Assembly: GCA_021826065.1 (NCBI GenBank)
Contig: JAKADY010000002.1
Coordinates: 1 to 64,000 of the forward strand
Origin: Pseudomonadota bacterium
GTDB lineage: Bacteria > Pseudomonadota > Gammaproteobacteria > Burkholderiales > Thiobacillaceae
Direction: 5' to 3'
DNA length: 64,000 nucleotides
Under the pieces are notes generated by a model. That model did no database searches, was not told where the DNA came from, and saw only the letters and a program-made list of their open reading frames with translations. This document shows positions 16,907 to 26,435 of the stretch, one piece after another (position 1 is the first letter of the stretch; each line of letters opens with the position of its first letter). The translations under genes were made by a program, and so were the position numbers.

Positions 16907-17526
16907 GGACGTTCATCCCCCGTCTGTCGGCCTTCGGGTCAGTCCTGTTACTCGTATTGGCGTTGGGTTTTGCCGCCGGCTGCGGCGAGCAGGGCCCGGA
17001 GCCGGCGTACAAGGGCACGGACATCACCGGCGCCGACTTCGGCCGAGATCTGCAACTCAACGACCACGACGGCAAACCGCGCAGCCTCGCCGACTTCCGC
17101 GGCAAGGTCGTGGTGCTGTTCTTCGGCTACACCCATTGCCCGGATGTCTGTCCGACGACGCTGTCCGACATGGCGCAGGCCCTGAAGCTGCTGACGCCCG
17201 AGCAGGCCCGGCGCGTGCAGGTGCTGTTCGTCACCGTCGATCCGGAGCGGGACACGCCGGAGATGCTCAAGGGGTTCGTCACCTACTTCCACCCCAGCTT
17301 CCTCGGTCTGCACGGCACCCCCGAGGCGGTGGCGCGTGCCGCGCGTGAATTCAAGGTGACCTACCGGCGCCACACCGAGCCCGGCGCCACCGATTATCTG
17401 ATCGACCACACCGCGGGCAGTTATGTCCTGGATGGGCGGGGGCGGCTGCGCTTGTACCTGCCCTACGCGCATCCCCCCGCCGACATCGCCCACGACCTCG
17501 CCCTGCTCATGCAATCGGGCGGTTGA
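16903..17526 (+). CDS. SCO1/SenC copper chaperone lipoprotein
   Basis: A 207-aa thioredoxin-fold protein that delivers copper to cytochrome oxidases. It probably starts at TTG 16903, overlapping the regulator stop (TTGA). Residues 1-27 form a signal with the lipobox LGFAAGC, so the mature protein is membrane-anchored in the periplasm. The copper ligands are the CPDVCP motif and the His in LIDHTAG. FVTVDPERDTPEML is a further family signature. It lies between an Fe-S regulator and ccoN, which supports a role in cbb3 assembly. Confidence 0.93.
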   Translation: MRTFIPRLSAFGSVLLLVLALGFAAGCGEQGPEPAYKGTDITGADFGRDLQLNDHDGKPRSLADFRGKVVVLFFGYTHCPDVCPTTLSDMAQALKLLTPEQARRVQVLFVTVDPERDTPEMLKGFVTYFHPSFLGLHGTPEAVARAAREFKVTYRRHTEPGATDYLIDHTAGSYVLDGRGRLRLYLPYAHPPADIAHDLALLMQSGG

Positions 17527-17552
17527 GGCGCGGTCGGGGGAGGGCGGTTCGG

Positions 17553-17582
17553 TTGCAGGGGCCTGCGCTTTGCCGCTATACT
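17553..17582 (+). promoter_or_regulatory. Putative promoter of the cbb3 operon
   Basis: TTGCAG (17553-17558) and TATACT (17577-17582) are separated by 18 bp, a fair sigma-70 pair about 130 bp before ccoN. The leader after it shows no FNR-type site that I could recognise with confidence. Confidence 0.45.
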
Positions 17583-17710
17583 GCAACGCCTTTCCGGACC
17601 GTCTTGTCCGATCTGCGGCCGCAGCGGCGATCCTGCCTCGGCCTGTATCGCTGGACGGTCGCAGGGCGGCGTGAGTGCAGGTGAGCGCAGTATCGCGAGC
17701 AGGAGGTGTC

Positions 17711-19159
17711 ATGGCGACAGGCCAATCCCAGGTTGCAGTGCAATACGATTACGACATCATCAAGAAATTCGCCGTCATGTCCCTGGTGTGGGCGGTTGTG
17801 GGCATGGCGGTGGGCGTCTACATCGCCTCGCAGCTCGCCTGGCCCGTCCTCAACTTCGACATCCCCTACATCACCTTCGGCCGCTTCCGCCCGGTGCACA
17901 CCAGCGCGGTGATCTTCGGCTTCGGCGGCTCCGCCCTGTTCGCCACCTCCTACTACGTCGTGCAGCGCACCTGCCAGACCCGGCTGTGGGCCCCGGGGCT
18001 CGCCACCTTCACCTTCTGGGGCTGGCAGGCGGTCATCGTGCTCGCCGCCTTGTCCTATATGATGGGCTTTTCCCAAGGCCGTGAGTATGCCGAAATGGAG
18101 TGGCCCATCGACCTGCTGATCCTGTTCGTGTGGGTGGCCTACCTGGCGGTCTTCCTGGGCACGCTGATGAACCGCAAGCAGCCGCACATCTATGTGGCGA
18201 ACTGGTTCTATCTGGCCTTCATCCTCGCCACGGCGCTGCTGCACGTCTTCAACAACCTGGCGATGCCGGTCGGGCTCTTCTCGATGAAGTCCTACAGCCT
18301 GTTCTCCGGCGCCCAGGACGCCATGACCCAGTGGTGGTACGGCCACAACGCCGTGGGCTTCTTCCTGACCGCCGCCTTCCTCGGCATGATGTATTACTTC
18401 GTGCCCAAACAGGCCGGCCGTCCGATCTATTCCTATCGCCTGTCCATCGTCCACTTCTGGGCGCTTTCCTTCATGTACATGTGGGTGGGCACCCACCACC
18501 TGCACTGGACGGCGATCCCCGACTGGACCTCGACCCTGGGCGCCACCTTCTCCATCATGCTGCTGCTGCCGTCCTGGGGTGGCATGATCAACGGGATCAT
18601 GACCTTGTCGGGGGCCTGGGACAAGCTGCGCACCGACCCCATCATGCGCTTCATGATCGTGGCACTGTCCTTCTACGGCATGTCCACCTTCGAGGGGCCG
18701 CTGATGAGTCTCAAGGACGTCAACGCGCTGTCGCACTACACCGACTGGACGGTGGGCCACGTGCATTCGGGGGCGCTCGGCTGGGTGGCGATGATCTCCT
18801 TCGGCGCGCTCTATCACATGATCCCGCGCCTGTGGAACACCCAGCTCTATAGCGAGCGCCTGGTCAACGTGCACTTCTGGCTGGCCACCATCGGCGTGCT
18901 GCTCTACATCACCGCCATGTGGATCTCGGGGATCTCCCAGGGTCTCATGTGGCGCGCCTTCGATGAGTACGGCAACCTGCAATACTCCTTCGTCGAGTCG
19001 GTGGCCGCCATGCATCCCTTCTACGTGATGCGTGCCATCGGCGGCGCCTTCTTCCTCAGCGGCATGTTGGTCATGGCCTACAACTGCTACATGACCATCC
19101 GCCAGGGCGTGCGCAGCGCGCGCCTTGCCCCGGCCCAGACCCGTGCGGCCGTGGCCTGA
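17711..19159 (+). CDS. ccoN: Cytochrome c oxidase, cbb3 type, subunit I
   Basis: A 482-aa multispanning protein, the catalytic subunit of the high-affinity cbb3 oxidase in the inner membrane. It has about 12 transmembrane helices. The histidine ligands are in [17 protein letters not shown] (low-spin haem b), [14 protein letters not shown] (copper B), [10 protein letters not shown] and [16 protein letters not shown] (haem b3 side). ATG 17711 lies after AGGAGG at 17701. First gene of ccoNOQP. Confidence 0.98.
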   Translation: MATGQSQVAVQYDYDIIKKFAVMSLVWAVVGMAVGVYIASQLAWPVLNFDIPYITFGRFRPVHTSAVIFGFGGSALFATSYYVVQRTCQTRLWAPGLATFTFWGWQAVIVLAALSYMMGFSQGREYAEMEWPIDLLILFVWVAYLAVFLGTLMNRKQPHIYVANWFYLAFILATALLHVFNNLAMPVGLFSMKSYSLFSGAQDAMTQWWYGHNAVGFFLTAAFLGMMYYFVPKQAGRPIYSYRLSIVHFWALSFMYMWVGTHHLHWTAIPDWTSTLGATFSIMLLLPSWGGMINGIMTLSGAWDKLRTDPIMRFMIVALSFYGMSTFEGPLMSLKDVNALSHYTDWTVGHVHSGALGWVAMISFGALYHMIPRLWNTQLYSERLVNVHFWLATIGVLLYITAMWISGISQGLMWRAFDEYGNLQYSFVESVAAMHPFYVMRAIGGAFFLSGMLVMAYNCYMTIRQGVRSARLAPAQTRAAVA

Positions 19160-19176
19160 GCGCAAGGAGACGAGCG

Positions 19177-19920
19177 ATGTTCAAATTCAAGCACGAGGCC
19201 CTGGAGACCAACACGGGACTGCTGCTGGTCGCCACCATGATGGCCATCAGCGTCGGCGGCCTGGTCGAGATCGCGCCGCTGTTCCTCATCGAGGACACCA
19301 TGGAGAAGGTGGAGGGGGTACGCCCCTACACCCCGCTCGAGCAGATGGGGCGCGACATCTACATCCGCGAAGGCTGCTATACCTGTCACTCGCAGATGGT
19401 GCGGCCGTTCCGTGACGAGCAGCTGAGGTATGGTCACTACTCCCTGGCGGCGGAGTCGAAGTATGACCACCCCTTCCAGTGGGGCTCCAAGCGCACCGGC
19501 CCCGACCTCGCGCGGCTGGGCGGCAAGTACTCGAACGAATGGCACGTACAACACCTGATCGCCCCGCGTTCGGTGGTGCCCGAGTCGGTGATGCCCAACT
19601 ATCCTTGGCTGATGGAGAACCGCCTCAACTACGCCGACATCGGCCAGCGCATGCGGGCCCTGCGCGCCGTAGGCGTGCCGTATTCCATCAACCAGGAGGA
19701 ATACGAGCGGAACGTGAAGGACTTCGGGCCGGAGATGGCGGCGCAGTTCCACATCCCCAACGCGCGCGAGAGCCTGGTCGCCCAGGTCAGGGCGGGCAAC
19801 TACGACGGCGATCCGAGCTATGTGAGCGAGATGGATGCCCTGGTGGCCTATCTGCAGGTGCTGGGCACCATGGTGGACTTTAGCCAAATCAAGCCCGAGG
19901 AGCTGGTGAAGTTCCGTTAG
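19177..19920 (+). CDS. ccoO: Cytochrome c oxidase, cbb3 type, monohaem subunit II
   Basis: A 247-aa membrane-anchored cytochrome c. One N-terminal helix ([21 protein letters not shown]) is followed by the haem site [15 protein letters not shown] and the axial-Met region SVMPNYPWL. It passes electrons from CcoP to CcoN in the periplasm. RBS AAGGAGACGAGCG precedes ATG 19177. Standard length for the family. Confidence 0.97.
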   Translation: MFKFKHEALETNTGLLLVATMMAISVGGLVEIAPLFLIEDTMEKVEGVRPYTPLEQMGRDIYIREGCYTCHSQMVRPFRDEQLRYGHYSLAAESKYDHPFQWGSKRTGPDLARLGGKYSNEWHVQHLIAPRSVVPESVMPNYPWLMENRLNYADIGQRMRALRAVGVPYSINQEEYERNVKDFGPEMAAQFHIPNARESLVAQVRAGNYDGDPSYVSEMDALVAYLQVLGTMVDFSQIKPEELVKFR

Positions 19921-19967
19921 GATGAAACGCCTCCCGTTCCCATCGGGGTGGCTCGGCGCGTGACGAC

Positions 19968-20153
19968 ATGCTCGAATGGCTGGCGGATGCGGGGAACGCG
20001 AAGTCCCTCGGACTAGTAATCTTTTTCGTGACCTTCTGCCTGATCGTGTTGTGGGTGTACGGCAGCAAGAAGCGCGGTGCGCGGCTGGAGGAACACAAGC
20101 ACATCCCCTTCCTGGATGATGCGGACGACGTGAAGGAAGACAAACATGGCTGA
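19968..20153 (+). CDS. ccoQ: cbb3 oxidase small subunit
   Basis: A 61-aa protein with one transmembrane helix (LGLVIFFVTFCLIVLWVYG) and a charged tail, the size and layout of CcoQ, which stabilises the cbb3 complex. It overlaps the start of ccoP by 8 bp. Position between ccoO and ccoP supports the call. Confidence 0.9.
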   Translation: MLEWLADAGNAKSLGLVIFFVTFCLIVLWVYGSKKRGARLEEHKHIPFLDDADDVKEDKHG

Positions 20154-21066
20154 ATCGCAAGAAAAACCCCAAGGTCCGCAGACCACCGGACACGTCTGGG
20201 ACGGCGACCTGCAGGAGTACAACAATCCGCTGCCGCAGTGGTGGATATACGGCTTCTATGTGACCATCCTCTTCGCCCTGGTCTACTGGATCGTCTACCC
20301 CTCCTGGCCGGTCGGTCAGGGCTTTCTGACCGGGATCAACACGATCACCTATGTCAACAGCCAGGGTCAGGAGGAGACCTGGCACTGGAACACCCGCGCC
20401 AAGCTGCTGCGCGAGATGCAGGAGGCGGCCGCCCAGCAGCGACCCTGGTTCGAGCGCATCGCGCAGATGCCCTATGAGCAGATCGTCAAGGACCCCGAGC
20501 TGATGGGCTTCGTCCGCTCGGCGGGACGGGCGCTCTTCACCGACAACTGCGCCGGCTGTCACCAGGTCGGTGGCGGCGGCAAGATCGGCCACTACCCCAA
20601 CCTCACCGACGACAACTGGATCTATGGCGGCACCTTCGACAAGATCCGCGAGACCATCGTCCAGGGCCGTCACGGCTACATGCCCCCCTTCGCCGAGGCC
20701 TTAAGCCGTGCCCAGATCGATGCCCTGGCCCACTATGTCCTGTCACTGGCGGGCGAGCCGCACGATGCGACCCAGGCCGCCGAGGGCAAGAACCTGTTCC
20801 ACAGCCATACCGCCGCCTGTTACTACTGTCACGGCGACGATGCGAAAGGCCGCCAGGACCTGGGTTCCGCCAACCTGACCGACCGTATCTGGCTTTGGGC
20901 CGACGTCCCCAGTGCGACGGACGTGCCGTCCAAGGTGGCCTTGGTGCGGCAGATCATTGCCGGCGGGCTCAACCGCGGCAACATGCCCGCCTGGGAGGGA
21001 CGTCTCAGCGAGGAACAGATCAAGGTCCTGACCGTCTATGTCCATCAGCTGGGCGGCGGCCAGTAA
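20146..21066 (+). CDS. ccoP: Cytochrome c oxidase, cbb3 type, dihaem subunit III
   Basis: A 306-aa dihaem cytochrome c. The N-terminus has the CcoP signature (TGHVWDGDLQEYNNPLPQWW) and one transmembrane helix. Haem sites are DNCAGCHQVGGGG and AACYYCHGDDAKG, with axial methionines expected in YMPPF and NMPAWEG. It receives electrons from soluble cytochromes. A strong terminator follows 22 bp after the stop. Confidence 0.97.
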   Translation: MAESQEKPQGPQTTGHVWDGDLQEYNNPLPQWWIYGFYVTILFALVYWIVYPSWPVGQGFLTGINTITYVNSQGQEETWHWNTRAKLLREMQEAAAQQRPWFERIAQMPYEQIVKDPELMGFVRSAGRALFTDNCAGCHQVGGGGKIGHYPNLTDDNWIYGGTFDKIRETIVQGRHGYMPPFAEALSRAQIDALAHYVLSLAGEPHDATQAAEGKNLFHSHTAACYYCHGDDAKGRQDLGSANLTDRIWLWADVPSATDVPSKVALVRQIIAGGLNRGNMPAWEGRLSEEQIKVLTVYVHQLGGGQ

Positions 21067-21088
21067 GTCCCTCCTAACGCTGGGCGGC

Positions 21089-21113
21089 AAACCCCGGTCC
21101 GCCGGGGTTTTTT
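21089..21113 (+). terminator. Rho-independent terminator after ccoP
   Basis: A 9-bp stem AAACCCCGG / CCGGGGTTT with loop TCCG, followed by a run of six T. It separates ccoNOQP from ccoG. Confidence 0.92.
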
Positions 21114-21162
21114 GTTTGAAGGTCGCGCCGCGCCGCGGCTGATACGTGCGAAGGTAGTCATT

Positions 21163-22590
21163 GTGGATTCCCAGACCCAGGAGCTGCAGCTCTACGCCAA
21201 GCGGGCGACCGTGGTGCCCCGCTCGATCAAGGGCACTTTCCGCAACTTCAAGACGGCGGTGCTGTTGCTGGGCTTCAGTGTGTATTTCGGCCTGCCCTGG
21301 CTGCCCTGGACGCGCGCGGATGCACCCGCCCAGGCGGTGTTGTTCGATATCCCGGGCCGCCGCTTCCTCATCTTCGACCTGACCATTTATCCGCAGGACA
21401 TCTTCCTGTTGTCGCTCTTGCTCTTCATCGCCGCGGCCCTGCTGTTCTTCGTCACCGCCCTGGTCGGGCGCGCCTTCTGCGGTTACTTCTGCTTCCAGAC
21501 GCTGTGGACAGATGCCTTCATCTGGCTCGAGCACTGGCTGCAAGGCGAGCGGCCGCAGCGCCTGAAGCTGGCCAAGGCACCCTGGAGCAACGGCGAGAAG
21601 CTGCTCAAGGTGGGGGCGACGCGCCTGGCCTGGCTGCTGCTGTCCTTTTGGACGGCAATGACCTTCGTGCTCTATTTCGGCTATGCCCCGGAGCTGCTCG
21701 CCCGCTTCTTCCAGGGCGAGGCGGCGACCGCCGCCTACATCGCGGTGGCGACCCTGACCGTCACGACCTTCATGGCAGCGGGGCTGCTGCGCGAGCACGT
21801 GTGCATGTTCATCTGCCCCTACGGGCGTTTCCAGAGCGCTATGTATGACCCGGAGACGCTCACCGTGCACTACGACCGCCGCCGCGGCGAGGGCACAGCC
21901 GGCCGCGCACCCGCGCGCACCGGGCTGCGCACGCGCGAGGAGCGGCAGGCCAAAGGGCACGGCGACTGTATCGACTGTGGCCTGTGCGTGCAGGTCTGCC
22001 CGGTCGGTATCGACATCCGCAACGGGCTGCAGTACTCGTGCATCGCCTGCGGGCTGTGCATCGACGCCTGCAACCAGATCATGGACAAGATGGGCTATCC
22101 GCGCGGCCTCATCCGCTACGACTCGGAGGTCAACCTGGCGCGGCCCCAGCCCGCACCCCCGCGGCTGGACTGGCGGCGGCTCAAGGTGATGGGCTATGGC
22201 CTCGCCCTGGTGCTGATGACCGGTTTCATGGCCTACGACCTGACACACCGGCGCAGCTTCGAACACAGCATCCAGCAGGTGCGGCAACCCCTCTACGTGG
22301 TCCTGTCCGACGGCAGCATCCGCAACCGCTACGAGATCCGGCTCACCAACCTGTCCGGTGCCGAGGACACCTACACCGTCAGCGCGCGCGGACTGCCGCC
22401 TGGCGCCCTGGACCTGGGCAATTTCGAGCGGGTCACCGTGCGCAATGGCAAGAGCGTCACCGTGCAGGCGAGTGTGAAATTGGATCCGGAAACGGCCGCC
22501 CGCACCACTGAATTCGAGTTCGTCATCCGCAACCGCCGCGGCGAGACCGTGGTCGATACGGCGCATTTCTTCACACGGAAGACCGGGTGA
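21163..22590 (+). CDS. ccoG: Cytochrome c oxidase accessory protein CcoG (FixG/RdxA)
   Basis: A 475-aa membrane ferredoxin-like protein needed for cbb3 maturation, probably in copper handling. It has about five transmembrane helices, CGYFCFQTLW and CMFICPYGRFQ motifs, and two ferredoxin clusters (CIDCGLCVQVCP and CIACGLCIDACN). The C-terminal half is an Ig-like FixG domain. The open frame extends to a TTG inside the terminator at 21112; I prefer GTG 21163 (VDSQTQELQLY) after AAGG. The stop overlaps the next gene (GTGA). Confidence 0.94.
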   Translation: MDSQTQELQLYAKRATVVPRSIKGTFRNFKTAVLLLGFSVYFGLPWLPWTRADAPAQAVLFDIPGRRFLIFDLTIYPQDIFLLSLLLFIAAALLFFVTALVGRAFCGYFCFQTLWTDAFIWLEHWLQGERPQRLKLAKAPWSNGEKLLKVGATRLAWLLLSFWTAMTFVLYFGYAPELLARFFQGEAATAAYIAVATLTVTTFMAAGLLREHVCMFICPYGRFQSAMYDPETLTVHYDRRRGEGTAGRAPARTGLRTREERQAKGHGDCIDCGLCVQVCPVGIDIRNGLQYSCIACGLCIDACNQIMDKMGYPRGLIRYDSEVNLARPQPAPPRLDWRRLKVMGYGLALVLMTGFMAYDLTHRRSFEHSIQQVRQPLYVVLSDGSIRNRYEIRLTNLSGAEDTYTVSARGLPPGALDLGNFERVTVRNGKSVTVQASVKLDPETAARTTEFEFVIRNRRGETVVDTAHFFTRKTG

Positions 22591-23366
22591 GCCTGTTCGC
22601 AACGCTCTTCGGCGGCATGCTGGTTACCGCCCTGCTCTATGGGCTGGGACGCCGGCTGCGCCTGTCGAACTTCTGGTCGGCGGTGAGCGCCGCTGGCCTC
22701 ACCTCGGTGGCCTATGCCGCGCAGGTCGTCGCCACCCGCCCTGGACTGGACGTCATCACCCTGCACCTGGTGGCCTACCCGACCGTGGCCCTGCTGCTGT
22801 ACCAGCTCTACGGCGACAAGGTGCGCCATGCCCGCGCCATCCATTGGGTGCCCAAGCTGCTGCTGGGGTTCTTCACTGTGCTGACCGTGCTCTACGGCGG
22901 TTTCATCTATGTCGCCGGTCACGGTCTGCCGCCCGCCCTGGCTGGCTGGCTGCTGCCCGGCACACAGGGCAAACCGGTGTATACCGGCTTTGCCGGCGTG
23001 GTGGAGCACAACCAGGCGGCGGCGAAGGGCATCGCGCAGCACCTCAAGATGGAGGACCGCCTCGCCCGTCAGGGCTGGCGTCTCGAGATCAGTGGGCTCA
23101 CCGACGTGCGCGCCGACCGACCACAGCTGGTGACGGTGCACGTCTACGACCGCAGCGGCCGCGGCGTGGACGGCGTCGACATCCGCCTTGCCACCGGCCG
23201 TCCCGGTCAGCCCGCGCCGCCGGCCGTGCGTCTGGAGGGTGATGGCAGCGCCGGCTACCATACCACCCTCGCGCCTATGCCGGCGGGTAGCTGGGTGGCC
23301 TATCTCAGCCTACACACGGCGGACGGTAGCCCGGTCCTGCTGGAACACACCCTGGTCGTCCAGTAG
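22587..23366 (+). CDS. FixH-like protein with an N-terminal membrane domain
   Basis: A 259-aa protein starting GTG 22587 within the ccoG stop. Residues 1-75 contain two or three hydrophobic helices (LFATLFGGMLVTALLYGLG; TVALLLYQLYG), a third lies at LLGFFTVLTVLYGGFIYVAG. Residues about 165-259 (GWRLEISGLTDVRADRPQLV to HTADGSPVLLEHTLVV) resemble the FixH periplasmic domain that assists oxidase copper assembly. Usual FixH is about 150-170 aa; the extra N-terminal helices are unusual. Function in cbb3 assembly is inferred from position after ccoG. Confidence 0.75.
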   Translation: MSLFATLFGGMLVTALLYGLGRRLRLSNFWSAVSAAGLTSVAYAAQVVATRPGLDVITLHLVAYPTVALLLYQLYGDKVRHARAIHWVPKLLLGFFTVLTVLYGGFIYVAGHGLPPALAGWLLPGTQGKPVYTGFAGVVEHNQAAAKGIAQHLKMEDRLARQGWRLEISGLTDVRADRPQLVTVHVYDRSGRGVDGVDIRLATGRPGQPAPPAVRLEGDGSAGYHTTLAPMPAGSWVAYLSLHTADGSPVLLEHTLVVQ

Positions 23367-23572
23367 CTCTGCAGACCGAAAGAATATCCCGGCTTCGTCT
23401 AGCCAGGATTCGGGCGGGCTCTGGTATATTTTAAAAATTCGACCCAACGATCTGGGTTCAATCGCGTTTTCCGCTTGCCGTGCCGTAAATGGGCCAGTGG
23501 GCAGGATGGACCCGAGGTTGGGTTTTGACATGGGGGTGTCCGGGCGTGGAGGAACGGATTGCAGCTGAGCGG

Positions 23573-24790
23573 ATGGTATCCGGCAAGCGTGCGCCCTTGC
23601 TCGCTGCCAGTGCACGTGGCGAACGCTTCTGGCTGGCAATCGGTTTCGCCGTCCTGCTCGGGCTCATGGCCCTACAGACCTTCCTGAGCCTGCGCCAGAT
23701 CGAACATCAGCGCGAGCAGCTCAAAAACGTCATCGAGATCGGGCTGACGAAGTTCAATCTGGTCGGACGTATGCATGCAGCGGGGCGCGAGCGCATCCTG
23801 CTGTTGCAGCGCCTGTTCATGACCGACGATCCGTTCGAGCAGGAGGGCTTGCGCGAGGCCTTCGGTGGCCAGGCCGAGGTCTTCATCCAGGCCCGGCAAG
23901 CCCTGCTCGCGCTACCGTTGAGCGAGGCGGAACGCGCCCTGATCGAGCGGCAGGGTGCCCTCTCGCGTCGTTTTCATGAGATCAATCTCAAGGTGTTCGA
24001 TCTCCTCAGCCAGGGACAGCGTGACGAGGCTGTACGTCTCTTCAACGAGCGCCTGCTGCCCACCCAATATGCCGTGCTCTCCAGCTTGACCGAGCTCTAT
24101 GAGCTGCAACAGGGTAGGGCGCGCGAGATCTGGACGCATTCCGATCGCCTGCAGCGGGAGGCGCGCCGTCTGTTACTGGTTGTGGCGGCATTGGTCTTTC
24201 TCATTGCCCTCGCCGTCGCCTATGTCGTCTTTAAGCGGGTGCATGAGGCCAGCACGGCGCGGGAGCGACTGGCCACCTATGATCTGCTCACGGGGCTGCC
24301 CAACCGCCTGCTCATCGGCAAGCTGCTCAACCAGGCGATCGCCCGCGCCCAGAGACATGGCCAGCCTTTGGCGGTAATGTTCGTCGATCTGGATGGCTTC
24401 AAGGCGGTCAACGATACCTTGGGTCATCATGCTGGAGACCTGCTGCTCGTCGAGGTCGCCCGCCGTCTGGAGAAGAGTGTGCGCAAGAGCGATACGGTCG
24501 GACGCCTGGCCGGTGATGAATTCGTCGTATTGCTCGAGGACATAGGCACGCGCGAGGAGGTCTTGTCTGTTGCGGAGAAAATCCGCACTGCCCTCGTCAG
24601 GCCCATAACGGTCGCTGGCCGTGAGGCGCGAGTGTCCGCCTCCATCGGTATCGCCCTCTACCCTGAAAACGGTCAGTCCGCGGAGGAGCTGCTGCACAAA
24701 GCGGATGCAGCGATGTACGCGGTGAAACAGGCCGGGCGTGACGCCTTTCAGTTGGCGGACGACAGCGGTGATAAGGCAGCATCCCTGTGA
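23573..24790 (+). CDS. Membrane-bound diguanylate cyclase (GGDEF domain)
   Basis: A 405-aa sensor enzyme predicted to make c-di-GMP. One transmembrane helix near residue 20, a periplasmic helical domain (about 40-205) of the four-helix-bundle type, a second helix (LLLVVAALVFLIALAVAYVVF) and a C-terminal GGDEF domain. The active site reads AGDEF (RLAGDEFVVLL) with substrate motif DLDGFKAVNDTLGHHAGD. The inhibitory I-site RKSD lies exactly five residues before AGDEF, so product feedback is likely. Many AGDEF proteins are active. Start is uncertain: ATG 23573 or GTG 23546. It is not obviously linked to neighbours. Confidence 0.88.
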   Translation: MVSGKRAPLLAASARGERFWLAIGFAVLLGLMALQTFLSLRQIEHQREQLKNVIEIGLTKFNLVGRMHAAGRERILLLQRLFMTDDPFEQEGLREAFGGQAEVFIQARQALLALPLSEAERALIERQGALSRRFHEINLKVFDLLSQGQRDEAVRLFNERLLPTQYAVLSSLTELYELQQGRAREIWTHSDRLQREARRLLLVVAALVFLIALAVAYVVFKRVHEASTARERLATYDLLTGLPNRLLIGKLLNQAIARAQRHGQPLAVMFVDLDGFKAVNDTLGHHAGDLLLVEVARRLEKSVRKSDTVGRLAGDEFVVLLEDIGTREEVLSVAEKIRTALVRPITVAGREARVSASIGIALYPENGQSAEELLHKADAAMYAVKQAGRDAFQLADDSGDKAASL

Positions 24791-24871
24791 CAGACGGCCC
24801 AGGGCTCTGTCGGCTCAGCCCCCGATACACACCAAGGCCTGTTTTTGCACGATAATGACGCTATCCTCTAG

Positions 24872-26002
<1,131 letters not shown>

Positions 26003-26041
26003 ACATGTTAGAATTTCAAAATTTCCCGCTGGAGTTTTCGC

Positions 26042-26362
26042 ATGCTGATCCCCCCCGCCTACGCCGCGCCGGCCGAACAGCCGGACCCCTTTCTGAGCTT
26101 CCTGCCGCTCATCGTCATCTTCGTCATCTTCTGGTTCCTGATCATCCGGCCGCAGATGAAGCGCGCCAAGGAGCAGCGCAAGATGCAGGAGGCCCTGCAA
26201 AAGGGCGACGAGGTGATCACCTCCGGCGGCCAGCTCGGCCGGGTGGTGGATCTTAAAGAGCAGTACGTCACCCTGGAGATCGCCAAGGGGGTGCACACCG
26301 TCTTCCAGCGGGGTGCCGTACAGGCCGTCTTGCCCAAGGGCACGATGAAAGACATCCAGTGA
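26042..26362 (+). CDS. yajC: Preprotein translocase auxiliary subunit
   Basis: A 106-aa single-pass membrane protein of the SecDF-YajC complex. The helix LPLIVIFVIFWFLIIRPQMKR and the following KGDEVITSGGQLGRVV are family hallmarks. It is found 74 bp before secD, as in most gammaproteobacteria. Confidence 0.97.
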   Translation: MLIPPAYAAPAEQPDPFLSFLPLIVIFVIFWFLIIRPQMKRAKEQRKMQEALQKGDEVITSGGQLGRVVDLKEQYVTLEIAKGVHTVFQRGAVQAVLPKGTMKDIQ

Positions 26363-26435
26363 GGCATCGGGGCCTGGGTGTGAGCTCGCTTCACCCTCGT
26401 TTTCATCCCTCACGCCTCGCCCCTCACCCGAGAAA

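Noticed and set aside
17576-19165. Open frame of 529 codons antisense to ccoN
   Set aside because: Low-complexity His/Gly-rich translation; ccoN is well supported on the other strand.
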